In this document: piece after piece, positions 33,853 to 43,988 of the stretch
Numbering within the stretch: the stretch's first letter is position 1
Layout of the letters: every line of letters begins with the position of its first letter
Assembly: GCF_001422365.1 (NCBI RefSeq)
Contig: NZ_LMMT01000023.1
Span: forward strand, 1 to 64,000
Origin: Pseudorhodoferax sp. Leaf265
GTDB taxonomy: Bacteria; Pseudomonadota; Gammaproteobacteria; Burkholderiales; Burkholderiaceae_C
DNA length: 64,000 nucleotides
Direction of reading: 5' to 3'
Made by a program: the position numbers and the translations under genes
The notes under the pieces: model-generated
Seen by the model: the letters and a program-made list of their open reading frames with translations, nothing else
Told to the model about the DNA's origin: nothing
Databases searched by the model: none

Positions 33853-34380
33853 ATGTCAATCAAGTTGAAGATCCTGCGCGTGCAAGCCGGCATGACGCTG
33901 GAGGATCTGGCGCAGGCGAGCGACCTGACGAAGAGCTACGTCTCGCGGCTGGAGCGCGGCCTGTCCACGCCGTCCGTCGGTGCCGCGCTGAAGCTGGCCA
34001 AGGCCTTGCGCGTTCCCGTGGAGGAAGTGTTCGCCGAACCCTCCGACAGCGATCCGGTGGTGATCCGGCGCGCCGAGGCGGCGCCGGAGCCGGCGCTGCA
34101 TGCGCCGCGCATGGTCTCCAGCGCGCTGCCCGACCACAAGATGGTGGCCTTCGTGCTGAACCCGACCGACGAGCCCGTGCGCAACCACCCCATGAGCCAC
34201 CACCGTGGCGAGGAGATCCTTTACGTGCTCAAGGGCCAGGTCGTGCTGCAGCTGGCGCAGCGCACCGAGACGCTGCGCGCCGGCGATTCGGCGCACTTCA
34301 ACTCCAGCATCCCGCACAAGATCACCTCGGTCGGCAAGCAGCAGGCTTCGGTGCTGCTGGTGATCGCGCAGGAGGACTGA
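33853..34380 (+). CDS. XRE-family regulator with C-terminal cupin domain
   Basis: A 175-aa one-component regulator. Residues 1-60 are an XRE helix-turn-helix (MTLEDLAQASDLTKSYVSRLERG). Residues 105-175 are a small cupin (HHRGEEILYVLKGQVVLQL, LRAGDSAHFNSSIPH) that would bind the effector. Such proteins usually repress the divergent catabolic or transport operon, here probably Bug-GST-aldolase, with the effector being its substrate. Confidence 0.9.
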   Translation: MSIKLKILRVQAGMTLEDLAQASDLTKSYVSRLERGLSTPSVGAALKLAKALRVPVEEVFAEPSDSDPVVIRRAEAAPEPALHAPRMVSSALPDHKMVAFVLNPTDEPVRNHPMSHHRGEEILYVLKGQVVLQLAQRTETLRAGDSAHFNSSIPHKITSVGKQQASVLLVIAQED

Positions 34381-34399
34381 GCCCCCTGCCCCGCTGCGC

Positions 34400-35395
34400 T
34401 CAGTCCAGCTTGATGCCCAGCTCCACGGCCAGCTTGATCCAGATCGGCACCTCGGTGTCCCAGTCGCGCCGCGTACCGGCCAGGTCCTTGGGCTTGTTGG
34501 GGATGCCGAAGCTCTCGCGCAGCTTGCTGCCGCGCTCGGTCTCCACGCAGGCCAGCGCCACCTTGTTCAGCGCCAGCAGCACGGCCTCGGGCGTGCCGGC
34601 GGGCGCCATCAGGGCCAGGCCGCCTTCCAGCTTGACCAGTGGCGTGGCGATGCCCTGCTCGGCCAGCGTGGGCACGTCGGGCATCTTGGGCGAGCGGTAG
34701 TTGCCGGTCACGCCGATGGGCCGCACACCGCGGCCCTGCACGGTGTTGAAGGCCTGGTAGCTGCCGATGCCGATCTGGGCCGAGTTGCCCGCCACGTCCA
34801 CCCACATCGGCGACTCGCCCTTGTACATGATGGTCTGGATCTTGGTGCCGGCATGGCGGTTGAGCTGGTCGGCCACCATGTGCGGGTACGCGCCCGGCGC
34901 GTAGCTGGCCATGTTGACTTGGCGCTCCCGCGCATAGGCGATGAATTCGCGCATGTTCTTCGCCGGCACGTCGGGCGCCACGGCCACGGCCAGCGGGCCC
35001 GAGGGAAACAGCGCGATCGGCGTGAGGTCGGTGTCCAGGTTGTAGGGCAGCTTGCTGTAGAGCACGCGGTTCTGCCAGACCGTGCCCGAGGTGGAGACCA
35101 GCAGCGTGTAGCCGTCCGGCTGCGCCTTGGCCACCTGGCTGATGCCGATGATGGCGCCGCCGCCGGGCCGGTTGTCCACCACCGAGGGCTGGCCCAGCGT
35201 CTGCGTGAAGTGGTCGGCGAACAGGCGCGCGTAGGCGTCGGTCAGGCCGCCGGGCGGGAACGGCACGACCACGCGCAGCGGCCTGTCGGGCCAGCGTGCC
35301 GTCTGTGCCTGCAGGCCGGGCACCAGGCTGCCGGCGGCGAGCGTCGCCATGCCCTGCAGGGTGCGGCGGCGCGAGAGGTCGGGGGTCGGGCGCAT
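34400..35395 (-). CDS. Bug/TctC-family periplasmic solute-binding protein
   Basis: A 331-aa exported protein. The N-terminus has a Tat-like SRRRTLQG motif and a signal peptide ending near LQAQTARWP. Family motifs VPFPPGGLTDAYARLF and NRPGGGAIIGISQVAKAQPDGYTLL are intact. An AGGAGG lies about 10 nt before the ATG. It stands alone: convergent with the XRE-cupin gene and 111 bp after pdeM. No membrane partners are nearby. Ligand unknown. Confidence 0.9.
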   Translation of the reverse strand: MRPTPDLSRRRTLQGMATLAAGSLVPGLQAQTARWPDRPLRVVVPFPPGGLTDAYARLFADHFTQTLGQPSVVDNRPGGGAIIGISQVAKAQPDGYTLLVSTSGTVWQNRVLYSKLPYNLDTDLTPIALFPSGPLAVAVAPDVPAKNMREFIAYARERQVNMASYAPGAYPHMVADQLNRHAGTKIQTIMYKGESPMWVDVAGNSAQIGIGSYQAFNTVQGRGVRPIGVTGNYRSPKMPDVPTLAEQGIATPLVKLEGGLALMAPAGTPEAVLLALNKVALACVETERGSKLRESFGIPNKPKDLAGTRRDWDTEVPIWIKLAVELGIKLD

Positions 35396-35506
35396 GCGTG
35401 TCTTCCTCCTGGTGTGGGGTGGTGCGGCGGCGCGCAGGACACGGCCGCCGGGCCGCATCATCGGGGCCGCGGCAGCGCGACGTAACCCGCGGATTCCCGC
35501 AGACGC

Positions 35507-36169
35507 TCACGCCGTGGGCAGCGCCCAGACCTGCCCGTCGCCGACCGCATAGCGCCGCCTGCCCGGTGCAGCGTCCACACGCCAGCCGCCCGTGAATTCG
35601 CCGAAGGCCGCCAGCCAGGCCTGGCCGTCCTCGGCCACGAAGCACGGCAGCCGCAGCCGGTCGCGGCCCGGGCCCTGCAGCACACAGGCCGGGTGCACGT
35701 GGCCTGCCAGCACGAAGTGCGTGGCGTGGCGCTGCGGATGGTGGCAACACGCGAACGGCCCGAGCAGGTGCGGCTCGTCGACCACGGCGATGTCCAGCCC
35801 CGGCGGCGGATCGCCGGCGTGGCTGTCGTGGTTGCCCCGCACCAGCGTGATGGCCAGCGCCGCATGCCGCGCGCACCATGTGGCCAGCGCGTCCAGCAGG
35901 GCCGGCGTGCGGGCCTGCTCGGCGTGCAGGAAGTCGCCCAGCACCACCAGGGCCTGTGCGCCATGCCGGGCGATCAGCATGTCCAGCCGCGCCAGATTGC
36001 GCTGGGTGGTGCCGGCCGGCACCGGCTGGCCCGCGGCGCGGAAGGTGGCGGCCTTGCCCAGGTGCAGGTCGGCGATCAGCAGCGTGTGGCGGGCCGGCCA
36101 CCACACCGCGCGCTCGGGCAGCAGCACCAGCGGCTCGCCGGCCCAGACCACGCGTTGGCCCGGGTTCAC
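35507..36169 (-). CDS. pdeM: Ligase-associated metallophosphoesterase PdeM
   Basis: A 220-aa calcineurin-type phosphoesterase. The metal motifs are complete: [31 protein letters not shown] and LAGHVHP. PdeM proteins occur in the ATP-dependent-ligase-associated DNA repair module. The start is the GTG at 36169, which overlaps the helicase TGA as GTGA (4 nt); the longer upstream frame is only the helicase's antisense-free shadow and is rejected. Confidence 0.88.
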   Translation of the reverse strand: MNPGQRVVWAGEPLVLLPERAVWWPARHTLLIADLHLGKAATFRAAGQPVPAGTTQRNLARLDMLIARHGAQALVVLGDFLHAEQARTPALLDALATWCARHAALAITLVRGNHDSHAGDPPPGLDIAVVDEPHLLGPFACCHHPQRHATHFVLAGHVHPACVLQGPGRDRLRLPCFVAEDGQAWLAAFGEFTGGWRVDAAPGRRRYAVGDGQVWALPTA

Positions 36170-38730
36170 AGGCCGTGTCTCCGGCGGGGCGGCTTGCGGG
36201 CAGCCTTGCCCAGATCGGTCTGCTGCCCGAACTGCAAGCCAGCCTGCACCTGCGCCACATCGTCCTCGGGCTCGCTGGCGGCCTCGCCCCCCGCGGCACG
36301 CTCGAGCTGGGCCAGCATGCGCGCGATGCGGTCGGCCACCCGCTCGTTGGACAACTGCTCGCGAAAGCGCTCCACCATGAGCGGAAACGCGAACGGCGTG
36401 GGCCGCGCCAGGGCGCACAGCACCAGCTGCCGGTCGTTCATGCGCTGCAGGGCCGACTGCAGCCGGCCGACTTCCAGCTCCTGCGCCAGCAACTCCTGCT
36501 CGGCCTGCACCAGCAGCTGGTTGGCCGGGTCGTACTTGCGGAACACCTCCCAGAACAGCGACGACGACGCCTGCAGCTGGCGGCTGCTGCGCCGCTCGCC
36601 CGGGTGGCTCTGAAAGACCAGGCCCGAGACGCGCGCGATCTCGCGAAAGCGCCGTTGCGCCATTTCGCCCGCGTTGAGGCTGGCCAGCACCTCGGCCAGC
36701 AGCGCCGGGCCATCATGGTCCTGGTGCAGCAGCTGGGGCAGCAGCGTGGCCCAGTCGACCTCGGTGGCGCTGAGCAGCTCGAAGCCGTAGTCGTTCACGG
36801 CGATGGAGAAGGTGCGCGGCGCCTGTTGCGCAGCCCGCCAGGCCAGCAGACTGGCCAGCCCCAGGTGCACCTGCCGGCCGGCGAAGGGGTAGAGGAACAG
36901 GTGCCAGCCTTCCCGTGACTTCAGGGTTTCGGCGAGCAGGGTCTCGGGCGTGGGCAGTGCAGACCAGCGCCGCTGCACATCGAGCAGCGGTTGCGCACTG
37001 CGCATCTCGGGGCTGTCGTAGTGGCCTTCGTTGGCGCTGGCCAGCGCGACGACGGCAGCGTCGGCCAGCAGCGAGGACAGCGGCATGCGCCCGCCGTTCC
37101 ATCGCGGCACCGCGGCCTTCTTGCCGCTGGCGCGCCGCACCCAGGCCGTCATGTCGTGGATGCGCACCAGCTCCAGCAGGCGCCCACCGAACATGAACGC
37201 ATCACCGGGCCGCAAGCGCGCCGCGAACCCCTCCTCCACGCTGCCGATGCGCGCCCCGCCCACGTACTGCACGACCATGCTCGCATCCGCCACGATGGTG
37301 CCGATGTTGGCGCGGTGCCGGCGCGCCAGCCGCGCATCGGGCACGCGCCAGACGCCCTGCTCGTCCGGCACCGCGCGGTGGTAGTCCGGGTAGGCCGTCA
37401 GCGCCGCGCCGCCCTGGCGCACGAAGTTGAGGCACCACTGCCAGCGCTCGGCGTCCAGCTGCGCGTAGGCATGGGTGCTGCGCACTTCGGCATACAGGGC
37501 ATCGGGCACGAAGCCGCCGCCCAACGCCACCGTCACCAGGTGCTGCACCAGCACATCGAGCGGCTGCGACGGCGGGTCCCGCGCCTCCACCAGCCCCGCC
37601 TGCACCGCCGCACGCGCGGCCGCGCCCTCCACCAGTTCCAGGCTGTGCGTGGGCACCAGCGTGATGCGCGACGGCCGGCCCGGCGCGTGCCCCGAGCGCC
37701 CGGCGCGTTGCAGCAGCCGCGCCACGCCCTTGGGCGAGCCGATCTGCAGCACGCGCTCCACGGGCAGGAAGTCCACGCCCAGGTCCAGGCTGGAGGTGCA
37801 GACCACGGCGCGCAGCTGGCCGGCCTTGAGCCCGGCCTCCACCCACTCGCGCACCGCGCGGTCCAGCGAGCCGTGGTGCAGCGCGATGCTGCCGGCCCAG
37901 TCGGGCCGCGCCTCCAGCAGCGCCTGGTACCAGATCTCGGACTGCGAGCGCGTGTTGGTGAACACCAGCGCGGTGCTGCTCGTCTCCAGCTCGGCCACCA
38001 CCTGCGGCAGCATGGCCAGCCCCAGGTGGCCGGCCCAGGGGAAGCGCTCGGCGCGCGGCGGCAGCAGCGTGTCGATGGCCAGCTTCTTGGGCACGGCGCC
38101 GCGCACGAGCTGGCCCGCAGACCCTGGCCCCAGCAACACCGCCATGGCCTGCTCCAGGTTGCCCAGCGTGGCCGACATGCCCCAGGTGCACAGCGCCGGC
38201 CGCCACTGCCGCAGCCGGGCCAGCGCCAGCTGCACCTGCACGCCGCGCTTGTTGCCCAGCAGCTCGTGCCATTCGTCCACCACCACCAGTTGCAGGTGCA
38301 TGAACAGCTCGCGCGCACCGGCCCGTGCCAGCAGCAGCGACAGGCTCTCGGGCGTGGTCACCAGCACCGAGGGCAGGCGCCGGTCCTGCGCGCTGCGCTC
38401 GGCCGAGGTGGTGTCGCCGCTGCGCGCGCCGGCCGTCCAGTGCGGCGCCAGGTCGGCCAGCGGCTCGCGCAAGGCGCGCAGCGTGTCGGCGGCCAAGGCG
38501 CGCATCGGCGTGATCCACAGCACCGTGAGCGGCATCGCTGCGCCACGCGCGGGGGGCTTGCCGGCGAAGGCACCCAGTGCACCGAGCCAGACCGCGTAGG
38601 TCTTGCCGGCGCCCGTGGTGGCGTGCAGCAGGCCGCTCTGGCCCTTGGCCAGCGCCTGCCAGACCGCGCGCTGGAACGCGAACGGCTTCCAGCCGCGTGT
38701 GGTGAACCAAGTCCGTAGCGCTGTCTTCAT
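36166..38730 (-). CDS. Ligase-associated DEXH-box helicase (Lhr-like)
   Basis: An 854-aa superfamily 2 helicase. Walker A is ATTGAGKT, motif II is DEWH ([11 protein letters not shown]), motif III is SATLG, and the second RecA domain has [14 protein letters not shown] and [17 protein letters not shown]. An Lhr-type C-terminal region follows. The ATG at 38730 gives [20 protein letters not shown], the typical start. In the standard module it is found with an ATP-dependent DNA ligase, an MBL-fold exonuclease and PdeM; here only PdeM follows, coupled by GTGA. The ligase and exonuclease are not in the window. Confidence 0.9.
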   Translation of the reverse strand: MKTALRTWFTTRGWKPFAFQRAVWQALAKGQSGLLHATTGAGKTYAVWLGALGAFAGKPPARGAAMPLTVLWITPMRALAADTLRALREPLADLAPHWTAGARSGDTTSAERSAQDRRLPSVLVTTPESLSLLLARAGARELFMHLQLVVVDEWHELLGNKRGVQVQLALARLRQWRPALCTWGMSATLGNLEQAMAVLLGPGSAGQLVRGAVPKKLAIDTLLPPRAERFPWAGHLGLAMLPQVVAELETSSTALVFTNTRSQSEIWYQALLEARPDWAGSIALHHGSLDRAVREWVEAGLKAGQLRAVVCTSSLDLGVDFLPVERVLQIGSPKGVARLLQRAGRSGHAPGRPSRITLVPTHSLELVEGAAARAAVQAGLVEARDPPSQPLDVLVQHLVTVALGGGFVPDALYAEVRSTHAYAQLDAERWQWCLNFVRQGGAALTAYPDYHRAVPDEQGVWRVPDARLARRHRANIGTIVADASMVVQYVGGARIGSVEEGFAARLRPGDAFMFGGRLLELVRIHDMTAWVRRASGKKAAVPRWNGGRMPLSSLLADAAVVALASANEGHYDSPEMRSAQPLLDVQRRWSALPTPETLLAETLKSREGWHLFLYPFAGRQVHLGLASLLAWRAAQQAPRTFSIAVNDYGFELLSATEVDWATLLPQLLHQDHDGPALLAEVLASLNAGEMAQRRFREIARVSGLVFQSHPGERRSSRQLQASSSLFWEVFRKYDPANQLLVQAEQELLAQELEVGRLQSALQRMNDRQLVLCALARPTPFAFPLMVERFREQLSNERVADRIARMLAQLERAAGGEAASEPEDDVAQVQAGLQFGQQTDLGKAARKPPRRRHGL

Positions 38731-38795
38731 CGCCGCGCAGCATGCCACGCCGTGCGCGCGTTCCACGCAGGACAAGCCCGCGTTGCGGGGGCCGG

Positions 38796-39557
38796 TCAGG
38801 ACTTGCCGATGAACCCTGCCACGCCGTCGCGGAACGCCTGGCTGGCGTAGACCTCTGCGACGATGTCGTCGTCGTCCAGCCGCTGCTCCACCACGATGCG
38901 GCGGATGCTCTCCTTCACCGCCTTGTGCGTGACCGGCGACAAGGCCATCAGCCGCCCGGCCAGCGCGTGTGCCGCCTCGCCCAGCGCGGCCGCCGGGCAC
39001 ATCGCGTGCACGTAGCCACAGGCCACCGCCTCGGGCGCGCTCAGGTACTCGGCCAGAAGCAGCATGCGTTTGACGCGCGGCACCCCCAGCGCCGCCTGCA
39101 GCCGCGCGATATTGCGCGACGACAGGGTGTTGGACAAGGTCTTGGCGATCGGCGCGCCGAAGCGCGAGCCTTCGCTGCACAGCCGGAAATCGCAGGCCGT
39201 GGCCAATGCCAGGCCGCCGCCCACGGCCCAGCCTTCGATGACGGCGATCGTGGGCACGGCAATGCGCTCCACCGCGTCGATCACGCGCTCGACGAAAGCC
39301 TCGTAGGCGATGCCTTGCTGCCCTTCGCGGAAGTTCGCGAAGTGCCCGATGTCCGTGCCCGAGATGAAGGACTTGCCGCCCGTGCCGCGGAACAGCACGC
39401 TGCGCACCGCGCCATCGCGCTGGCAGGTGGAGATGTGCGCCAGCAGCGCCTCGTACATCGGCAGCGTCATCGCGTTGTGGCGCTGCGGCCGGTCGATCAC
39501 GATCTCGGCCGCGCCCGAGGCGTGGACCTGCAGGCGCACGCAGTCGGCCTGGCTCAT
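38796..39557 (-). CDS. Enoyl-CoA hydratase/isomerase family protein
   Basis: A 253-aa crotonase-fold protein. [11 protein letters not shown] and the oxyanion-hole loop [19 protein letters not shown] are clear, but the usual catalytic Glu positions cannot be assigned confidently, so it may hydrate, isomerise or decarboxylate an acyl-CoA. It overlaps the CoA-transferase gene by ATGA, and the two probably work in sequence on an imported acid. Confidence 0.88.
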   Translation of the reverse strand: MSQADCVRLQVHASGAAEIVIDRPQRHNAMTLPMYEALLAHISTCQRDGAVRSVLFRGTGGKSFISGTDIGHFANFREGQQGIAYEAFVERVIDAVERIAVPTIAVIEGWAVGGGLALATACDFRLCSEGSRFGAPIAKTLSNTLSSRNIARLQAALGVPRVKRMLLLAEYLSAPEAVACGYVHAMCPAAALGEAAHALAGRLMALSPVTHKAVKESIRRIVVEQRLDDDDIVAEVYASQAFRDGVAGFIGKS

Positions 39558-40726
39558 GCCGTCACCGCCCGGGCCTGCAGCTCGGCCAGGATCTCGGCGT
39601 TGTGCTCGCCCAGCAGCGGCGGGTGCCGGCGCACCTGCTGCGGCGTGCCCAGGAGCTTGACCGGAAAGCCGATGTTCTTGACCTTGCCCTCGATGGGATG
39701 GTCGATCTCCATGCACATGCGCCGGTGCGTGCCGTGTTCGCCCTCGAAGGCTTCGGGGTAGCTCAGGATCGGGCCGGCCGGGATGCCGGTGGCCAGCATC
39801 GCGGCGATCCATTCTTCGCTGTCGCGCTGGGTGAGCGTCTCTTCCAGCGCCGCGATCAGCGCCTCGCGGTGCTTGAGCCGCAGCGACACGCTGGCGTAGT
39901 CGGCATGCGCCGCCAGGTCGGGTCGCTCCAGCAGCGCACACAGCTTGGCCCACAGCTTCTGGTTGGTGGCGCCCATCACGAAGTAGCCGTCGCGCGCCTG
40001 CACCGCCTGGTAGGGCGCGCTCATCTTGTTGCTGGTGCCCAGCTTGGTGGGTGCCGCGCCCGTGCCCCAGTACTCCGACATGTCCCAGATCGAGAACGCC
40101 ATCGCCGCGTCGAACAGCGACGCGTCGATGTGCTGGCCCTGCCCCGTCTTCTGCGCGCCGATGTAGGCGGCCAGCAGCGCCGAGGTGGCGAACAGCGCGC
40201 AGCCGATGTCGGCCACCGGCACGCCGGCCTTCACCGGCTTCTCGCCCGGATAGCCGGTCACGCTCATCACGCCCGACATGGCCTGCGCCATCAGGTCGAA
40301 GCCCGGCCGCTCGGCCCAGGGGCCGCTCTGGCCGAAGCCGGAAATGCTGACGTAGACGATCCTCGGGTTGATCGCGCGGATCGACGCGTAGTCGATCCGC
40401 AGGCGCTGCACCGCGCCGGGGCGGTAGTTCTCGACGATCACGTCGGCGGTCTTGGCCAGCTCGTAGAAGGTGGCGCGGTCCTCGTCGGTCTTGAGGTCCA
40501 GCGTCAGCGAGCGCTTGTTGCGGTTCATGTTCAGGAAGCCCATCGAATCGGGGCCCTTCATCTTGAAACCCATGGCGCCCCGGGTCTGGTCGCCGCCGGG
40601 CGGTTCGACCTTGATCACGTCGGCGCCCATGTCGGCCAGCATCATGCAGGCGAAGGGGCCTGCCATGACCTGGCTCACGTCCAGCACGCGCACGCCTTGC
40701 AGCGGGAGGGGTCGGGTTGCAGTCAT
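39554..40726 (-). CDS. CaiB/BaiF (class III) CoA-transferase
   Basis: A 390-aa family III CoA-transferase. [31 protein letters not shown] opens the fold, with the catalytic Asp later in the [11 protein letters not shown] segment. These enzymes move CoA between carboxylic acids with an aspartyl-CoA intermediate. It lies 5 bp after a Bug gene and overlaps the enoyl-CoA hydratase, which suggests uptake, activation and hydration of one carboxylate. Confidence 0.92.
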   Translation of the reverse strand: MTATRPLPLQGVRVLDVSQVMAGPFACMMLADMGADVIKVEPPGGDQTRGAMGFKMKGPDSMGFLNMNRNKRSLTLDLKTDEDRATFYELAKTADVIVENYRPGAVQRLRIDYASIRAINPRIVYVSISGFGQSGPWAERPGFDLMAQAMSGVMSVTGYPGEKPVKAGVPVADIGCALFATSALLAAYIGAQKTGQGQHIDASLFDAAMAFSIWDMSEYWGTGAAPTKLGTSNKMSAPYQAVQARDGYFVMGATNQKLWAKLCALLERPDLAAHADYASVSLRLKHREALIAALEETLTQRDSEEWIAAMLATGIPAGPILSYPEAFEGEHGTHRRMCMEIDHPIEGKVKNIGFPVKLLGTPQQVRRHPPLLGEHNAEILAELQARAVTA

Positions 40727-40731
40727 GTCTT

Positions 40732-41709
40732 TCAGCCTTCTTCCGTGATTTTTGCGGTGCGCACCACTTCGCCCCACTTCTTGAACTCGCTGGCCATGAA
40801 GCCGGCGAACTTGTCGACGCTGCCGCCGCCGTCTTCGACGCCGAATCCGTCGAAGCGCGCCACCACGTCGGGCATGGCCAGCACCTTGTTGATGTCGGCA
40901 TTGATCAGCGTCGCCAGGTCCTTGGACATGTCCCTGGGGCCGACCACGCCGTACCAGCTCGACACGTCGAAGCCCTTGAAGCCCTGCGCGTCCATGGTCG
41001 TCAGGTCCGGGAAGCCCTTGGCGCGCTGCACGCGGGTCTGCGCGATGGCGGCAGTCTTCTTCGCCTTCACCTGCGCCGTGGCGGCCGTCATGGTGTCGAA
41101 GCTGTAGTCGATCTGCCCGCCGATCAGGTCGGTCTGCAGCGGGCCGGAGCCCTTGTAGGGGATGTGGATGGTCTCCACGCCCGCAGCCATGTTGAACATC
41201 GCCGCGCACAGGTGCTGCACCGAGCCCGTGCCCGACGAGCCGAAGCTGATCTTGCCGGGGTTCTTGCGGCACTCCTCCACCACTTCCTTGACGGTGCTCG
41301 CGCCCTGACGGGCGGCGCTGGTCACCAGGATGTGCGGTGTGGCGCCCACCATGGCGATGGGCGCGAAGTCCTTGAGCGGGTCGTAGCTGATGGCCTTGAA
41401 GATGTGCGGGCCGATGGCGTGCGTGTTCACGTGCGCCATCAGCAGGTTCAGCCCGTCGGTGAAGCGCGTCTGCGCGAAGAAGCCGGCCGCCAGCGCGCCG
41501 GTGGCGCCGGGCTTGTTCTCGACCACCACCGGGCGGCCCCACAGCTCGGACAGCTTCTGCCCGACGATGCGCGCGAACACGTCGGTGCCGCCGCCCGGCG
41601 CCCAGCCGACATAGATCTTGATGGTGCCCTTGGGCAGCTCGGTGGCGGCCAGCGACCAGGGGGCGGCCAGTGCGGCGGTGGCGCCGGCCAGGAAGTGTCT
41701 GCGTTGCAT
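40732..41709 (-). CDS. Bug/TctC-family periplasmic solute-binding protein
   Basis: A 325-aa exported protein with a Tat-like QRRHFLAG start and a signal peptide ending near LAATELPKG. VGWAPGGGTDVFARIVGQKL, NKPGATGALAAGFFAQ and KISFGSSGTGSVQHL mark the Bug family. It is the first gene of the CoA-transferase/enoyl-CoA hydratase operon, so it probably delivers their substrate. A LysR-type site lies about 80-95 bp upstream. Confidence 0.92.
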   Translation of the reverse strand: MQRRHFLAGATAALAAPWSLAATELPKGTIKIYVGWAPGGGTDVFARIVGQKLSELWGRPVVVENKPGATGALAAGFFAQTRFTDGLNLLMAHVNTHAIGPHIFKAISYDPLKDFAPIAMVGATPHILVTSAARQGASTVKEVVEECRKNPGKISFGSSGTGSVQHLCAAMFNMAAGVETIHIPYKGSGPLQTDLIGGQIDYSFDTMTAATAQVKAKKTAAIAQTRVQRAKGFPDLTTMDAQGFKGFDVSSWYGVVGPRDMSKDLATLINADINKVLAMPDVVARFDGFGVEDGGGSVDKFAGFMASEFKKWGEVVRTAKITEEG

Positions 41710-41789
41710 GCGGTGCGGTCTCCTCGGGTGGTGCCGCGACTGTCGCGCCGCACCCGGACCGCGGCAATGGCGTGGAACGCATGCCTGGA

Positions 41790-41804
41790 TTCGCGATCTG
41801 CGAA
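41790..41804 (-). promoter_or_regulatory. LysR-type (T-N11-A) binding site upstream of the bug operon
   Basis: TTCGC-GATCT-GCGAA is a perfect interrupted palindrome that contains a T-N11-A core. It lies in the 106 bp between the lysR stop and the bug start. That distance suits an activator site centred about -65. Confidence 0.6.
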
Positions 41805-41815
41805 ACCAGCCTCGT

Positions 41816-42700
41816 TCAGGCCCCGCGCAGCTGCCCCACCACGTTGCGCAGCACCTGCTCCTGTGCATGGCCGTCGACGAACGACAGCACGTAGGCCCGC
41901 CGGTGCCAGTCGCCATCGAGTTCGACCGAGCCCAAAGCGTCTTCCGGATGGAAGCTGCGCAGCACCTCGGGCGGCATCAGGCCCACGCCCAGGCCATGCC
42001 GCACCAGCGCCAGCATGGTGTCGAAGCCGCTGGCGGAAAAGTCGTTGGGGAACGACCGGCCGCGGCTGCGGTAGGCCCGCTGCACCGCCGCCAGCACGGC
42101 GGAGCCCTTGCCCAGGCTCACGATGGGCAGATCGAGGATGTCGTCGATGCCCACGGTGGCGGCGTCGAAGCCGAAATGCCGCCGGCTGTAGACCAGCACC
42201 AGCCGGTCCTGTCGGTAGTCGAACTTGGGCAGGTCGAGGAAACCGCTGGTCTTCTCGTAGATGCCCACGTCGATGACCTTGTCGCGCAGCAGCTGCTGCA
42301 CGATCTTGCTGTTCTCCTCCAGGATCTTGAGCGCGATCTGCGGGTACGCATCGCGCAGCCGCGCGATGTCTGCCGCGAGGAACTGGATGATGGCCGCCTT
42401 GGGCGCACCGATGATGATGCGGCCGTCGCGGCCCTGGCCCAGCACCTGGGCATCGCCCGCGAGCCGGCCGATCAGGTTGTCGATCTGCCGGACATGGGCC
42501 AGCAGGCGCTCGCCGGCCTCGGTGACCCGGACCCCGTGCGGCTGGCGCTTGAACAGCCGGGTGCCCAGCTGCGCTTCCAGGTCGGTCACGCGCCGGGACG
42601 CGGCAGCCACCGCGAGGTTCAGCTTGTCGGCCGCACGCGAGATGCTGCCTTCCTCGGCGATCGCGAGGACCAGCTGGACCGTGGTGGAGTCGAGCTTCAT
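41816..42700 (-). CDS. LysR-family transcriptional regulator
   Basis: A 294-aa LTTR. An N-terminal helix-turn-helix (residues 1-62, EEGSISRAADKLNLAVAAASRRVTDLEAQLG) is followed by a periplasmic-binding-like effector domain. It lies in the same direction as, and directly upstream of, the Bug/CoA-transferase operon, and a T-N11-A palindrome sits between them. It starts 4 bp after the NCS2 permease gene ends, so it may be read through from that promoter. Effector unknown. Confidence 0.92.
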   Translation of the reverse strand: MKLDSTTVQLVLAIAEEGSISRAADKLNLAVAAASRRVTDLEAQLGTRLFKRQPHGVRVTEAGERLLAHVRQIDNLIGRLAGDAQVLGQGRDGRIIIGAPKAAIIQFLAADIARLRDAYPQIALKILEENSKIVQQLLRDKVIDVGIYEKTSGFLDLPKFDYRQDRLVLVYSRRHFGFDAATVGIDDILDLPIVSLGKGSAVLAAVQRAYRSRGRSFPNDFSASGFDTMLALVRHGLGVGLMPPEVLRSFHPEDALGSVELDGDWHRRAYVLSFVDGHAQEQVLRNVVGQLRGA

Positions 42701-42704
42701 GCCC

Positions 42705-43988
42705 TCAGCGGGCCGCGTCGCGCTCGCGCAGCAGGTGGTAGAGCACGATGGCGCCGAAGGTCGCCGTGCCGATGCCGCCCATCTTGAAGCCCGCGATGGA
42801 CAGCGTCAGGTCGCCGGCCCCGGCCGTCAGCGCCACGCCGGCCGTGATCAGATTGCGCGGGCGCGAGAAGTCCACTTTGCTCTGCACCCAGATGCGCCCG
42901 CCCGTGGCCGCGATCAGGCCGAACACCACCAGCGCCAGGCCGCCGATCACGGGCACCGGCAGCGTCAGGATCAGCGCGCCGAACTTGGGCGAGAAGCCCA
43001 GCGCCAGCGCCACCAGCGCGGCCACCACGAACACCAGCGTGGAATAGATGCGCGTGACCGCCATCACGCCCATGTTCTCGGCGTAGGTGGTCACACCCGT
43101 GCCGCCACCGGCGCCCGAGACCATGGTGGCGATGCCGTCGGCCATGAAGGCGCGGCCCATCAGCGGGTCGAAATTGCGGCCCGTCATGGCCGCCAGCCCT
43201 TTCACATGGCCCAGGTTCTCGGCCACCAGGATCACGGCCACGGGAGCGATCAAGAGCATGGCCGTGCCGTCGAACACGGGCGCGCTGAACTTGGGCAGGC
43301 CGACCCACGCGGCCTGGCCCACGCCCGAGAAGTCGATGGGCTTGGCCCAGCCCAGGCCGTTGGCCGCGACCCAGTACAAGGCATAGCCGCACAGCGCGCC
43401 GAGCAGGATGGGCAGCCGCCCGGCCACACCGTGGCTGCGCACCGCGATCAGGCCCACGGCCAGCGCCGTCAGCAGCCCGATGCCGGTCTCCACAGGCGTG
43501 GCGCCCAGCATCTTGACCGCCACGGGCGCCAGGTTCAGGCCGATGGCCGCCACCACGGTGCCGGTCACGATGGGCGGCATGAGCCGCTCGATCCAGCCCG
43601 TGCCGGCCACCTGCACGACCAGGCCGATCAGGAAGTACAGCAAGCCGCAGGCGATGATGCCGCCCAGCGCCACGCCGATGTTGGCGTTGGGCCCGCTGCC
43701 CGCATAGCCCGTGGCCGCGATGACCACGCCGATGAAGGCGAAGCTCGAACCCAGGTAGCTCGGCAGCCGGCCGCCCGTCATCAGGAAGAAGATCAGCGTG
43801 CCGATGCCGGAGAAGAAGATCGCGGTGTTGGGGTCGAAGCCCATCAGGATGGGCGCCAGCGCCGTGGAGCCGAACATGGCCACCACATGCTGCACGCCCA
43901 TGGCGATGGTCTGGCCGGTGGGCAGGCGTTCGTCGGGGGCGACTTCGCCGCCGGTCTTCAGGGTCCAGTCGGGAAACAGACCGCGCAT
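42705..43988 (-). CDS. NCS2 family uracil/xanthine permease
   Basis: A 427-aa proton symporter with about 14 helices. GVQHVVAMFGSTALAPILMGF is the NCS2 opening. In TM8 VAENLGHVKGLAAMTGRN holds the conserved Glu-Asn, and GAGGGTGVTTYAENMGVMAVTRIYST is the family signature around TM10. It is closest to the UraA/RutG uracil branch (inference). GAGGAG lies 9 nt before the ATG at 43988. No pyrimidine-degradation genes are adjacent. Confidence 0.9.
   Translation of the reverse strand: MRGLFPDWTLKTGGEVAPDERLPTGQTIAMGVQHVVAMFGSTALAPILMGFDPNTAIFFSGIGTLIFFLMTGGRLPSYLGSSFAFIGVVIAATGYAGSGPNANIGVALGGIIACGLLYFLIGLVVQVAGTGWIERLMPPIVTGTVVAAIGLNLAPVAVKMLGATPVETGIGLLTALAVGLIAVRSHGVAGRLPILLGALCGYALYWVAANGLGWAKPIDFSGVGQAAWVGLPKFSAPVFDGTAMLLIAPVAVILVAENLGHVKGLAAMTGRNFDPLMGRAFMADGIATMVSGAGGGTGVTTYAENMGVMAVTRIYSTLVFVVAALVALALGFSPKFGALILTLPVPVIGGLALVVFGLIAATGGRIWVQSKVDFSRPRNLITAGVALTAGAGDLTLSIAGFKMGGIGTATFGAIVLYHLLRERDAAR

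Noticed and set aside
35507-36418. Longer PdeM start upstream of 36169
   Set aside because: The extra residues are Arg/Ala/Gly-rich and overlap the helicase; the GTGA coupling at 36166-36169 fits better.
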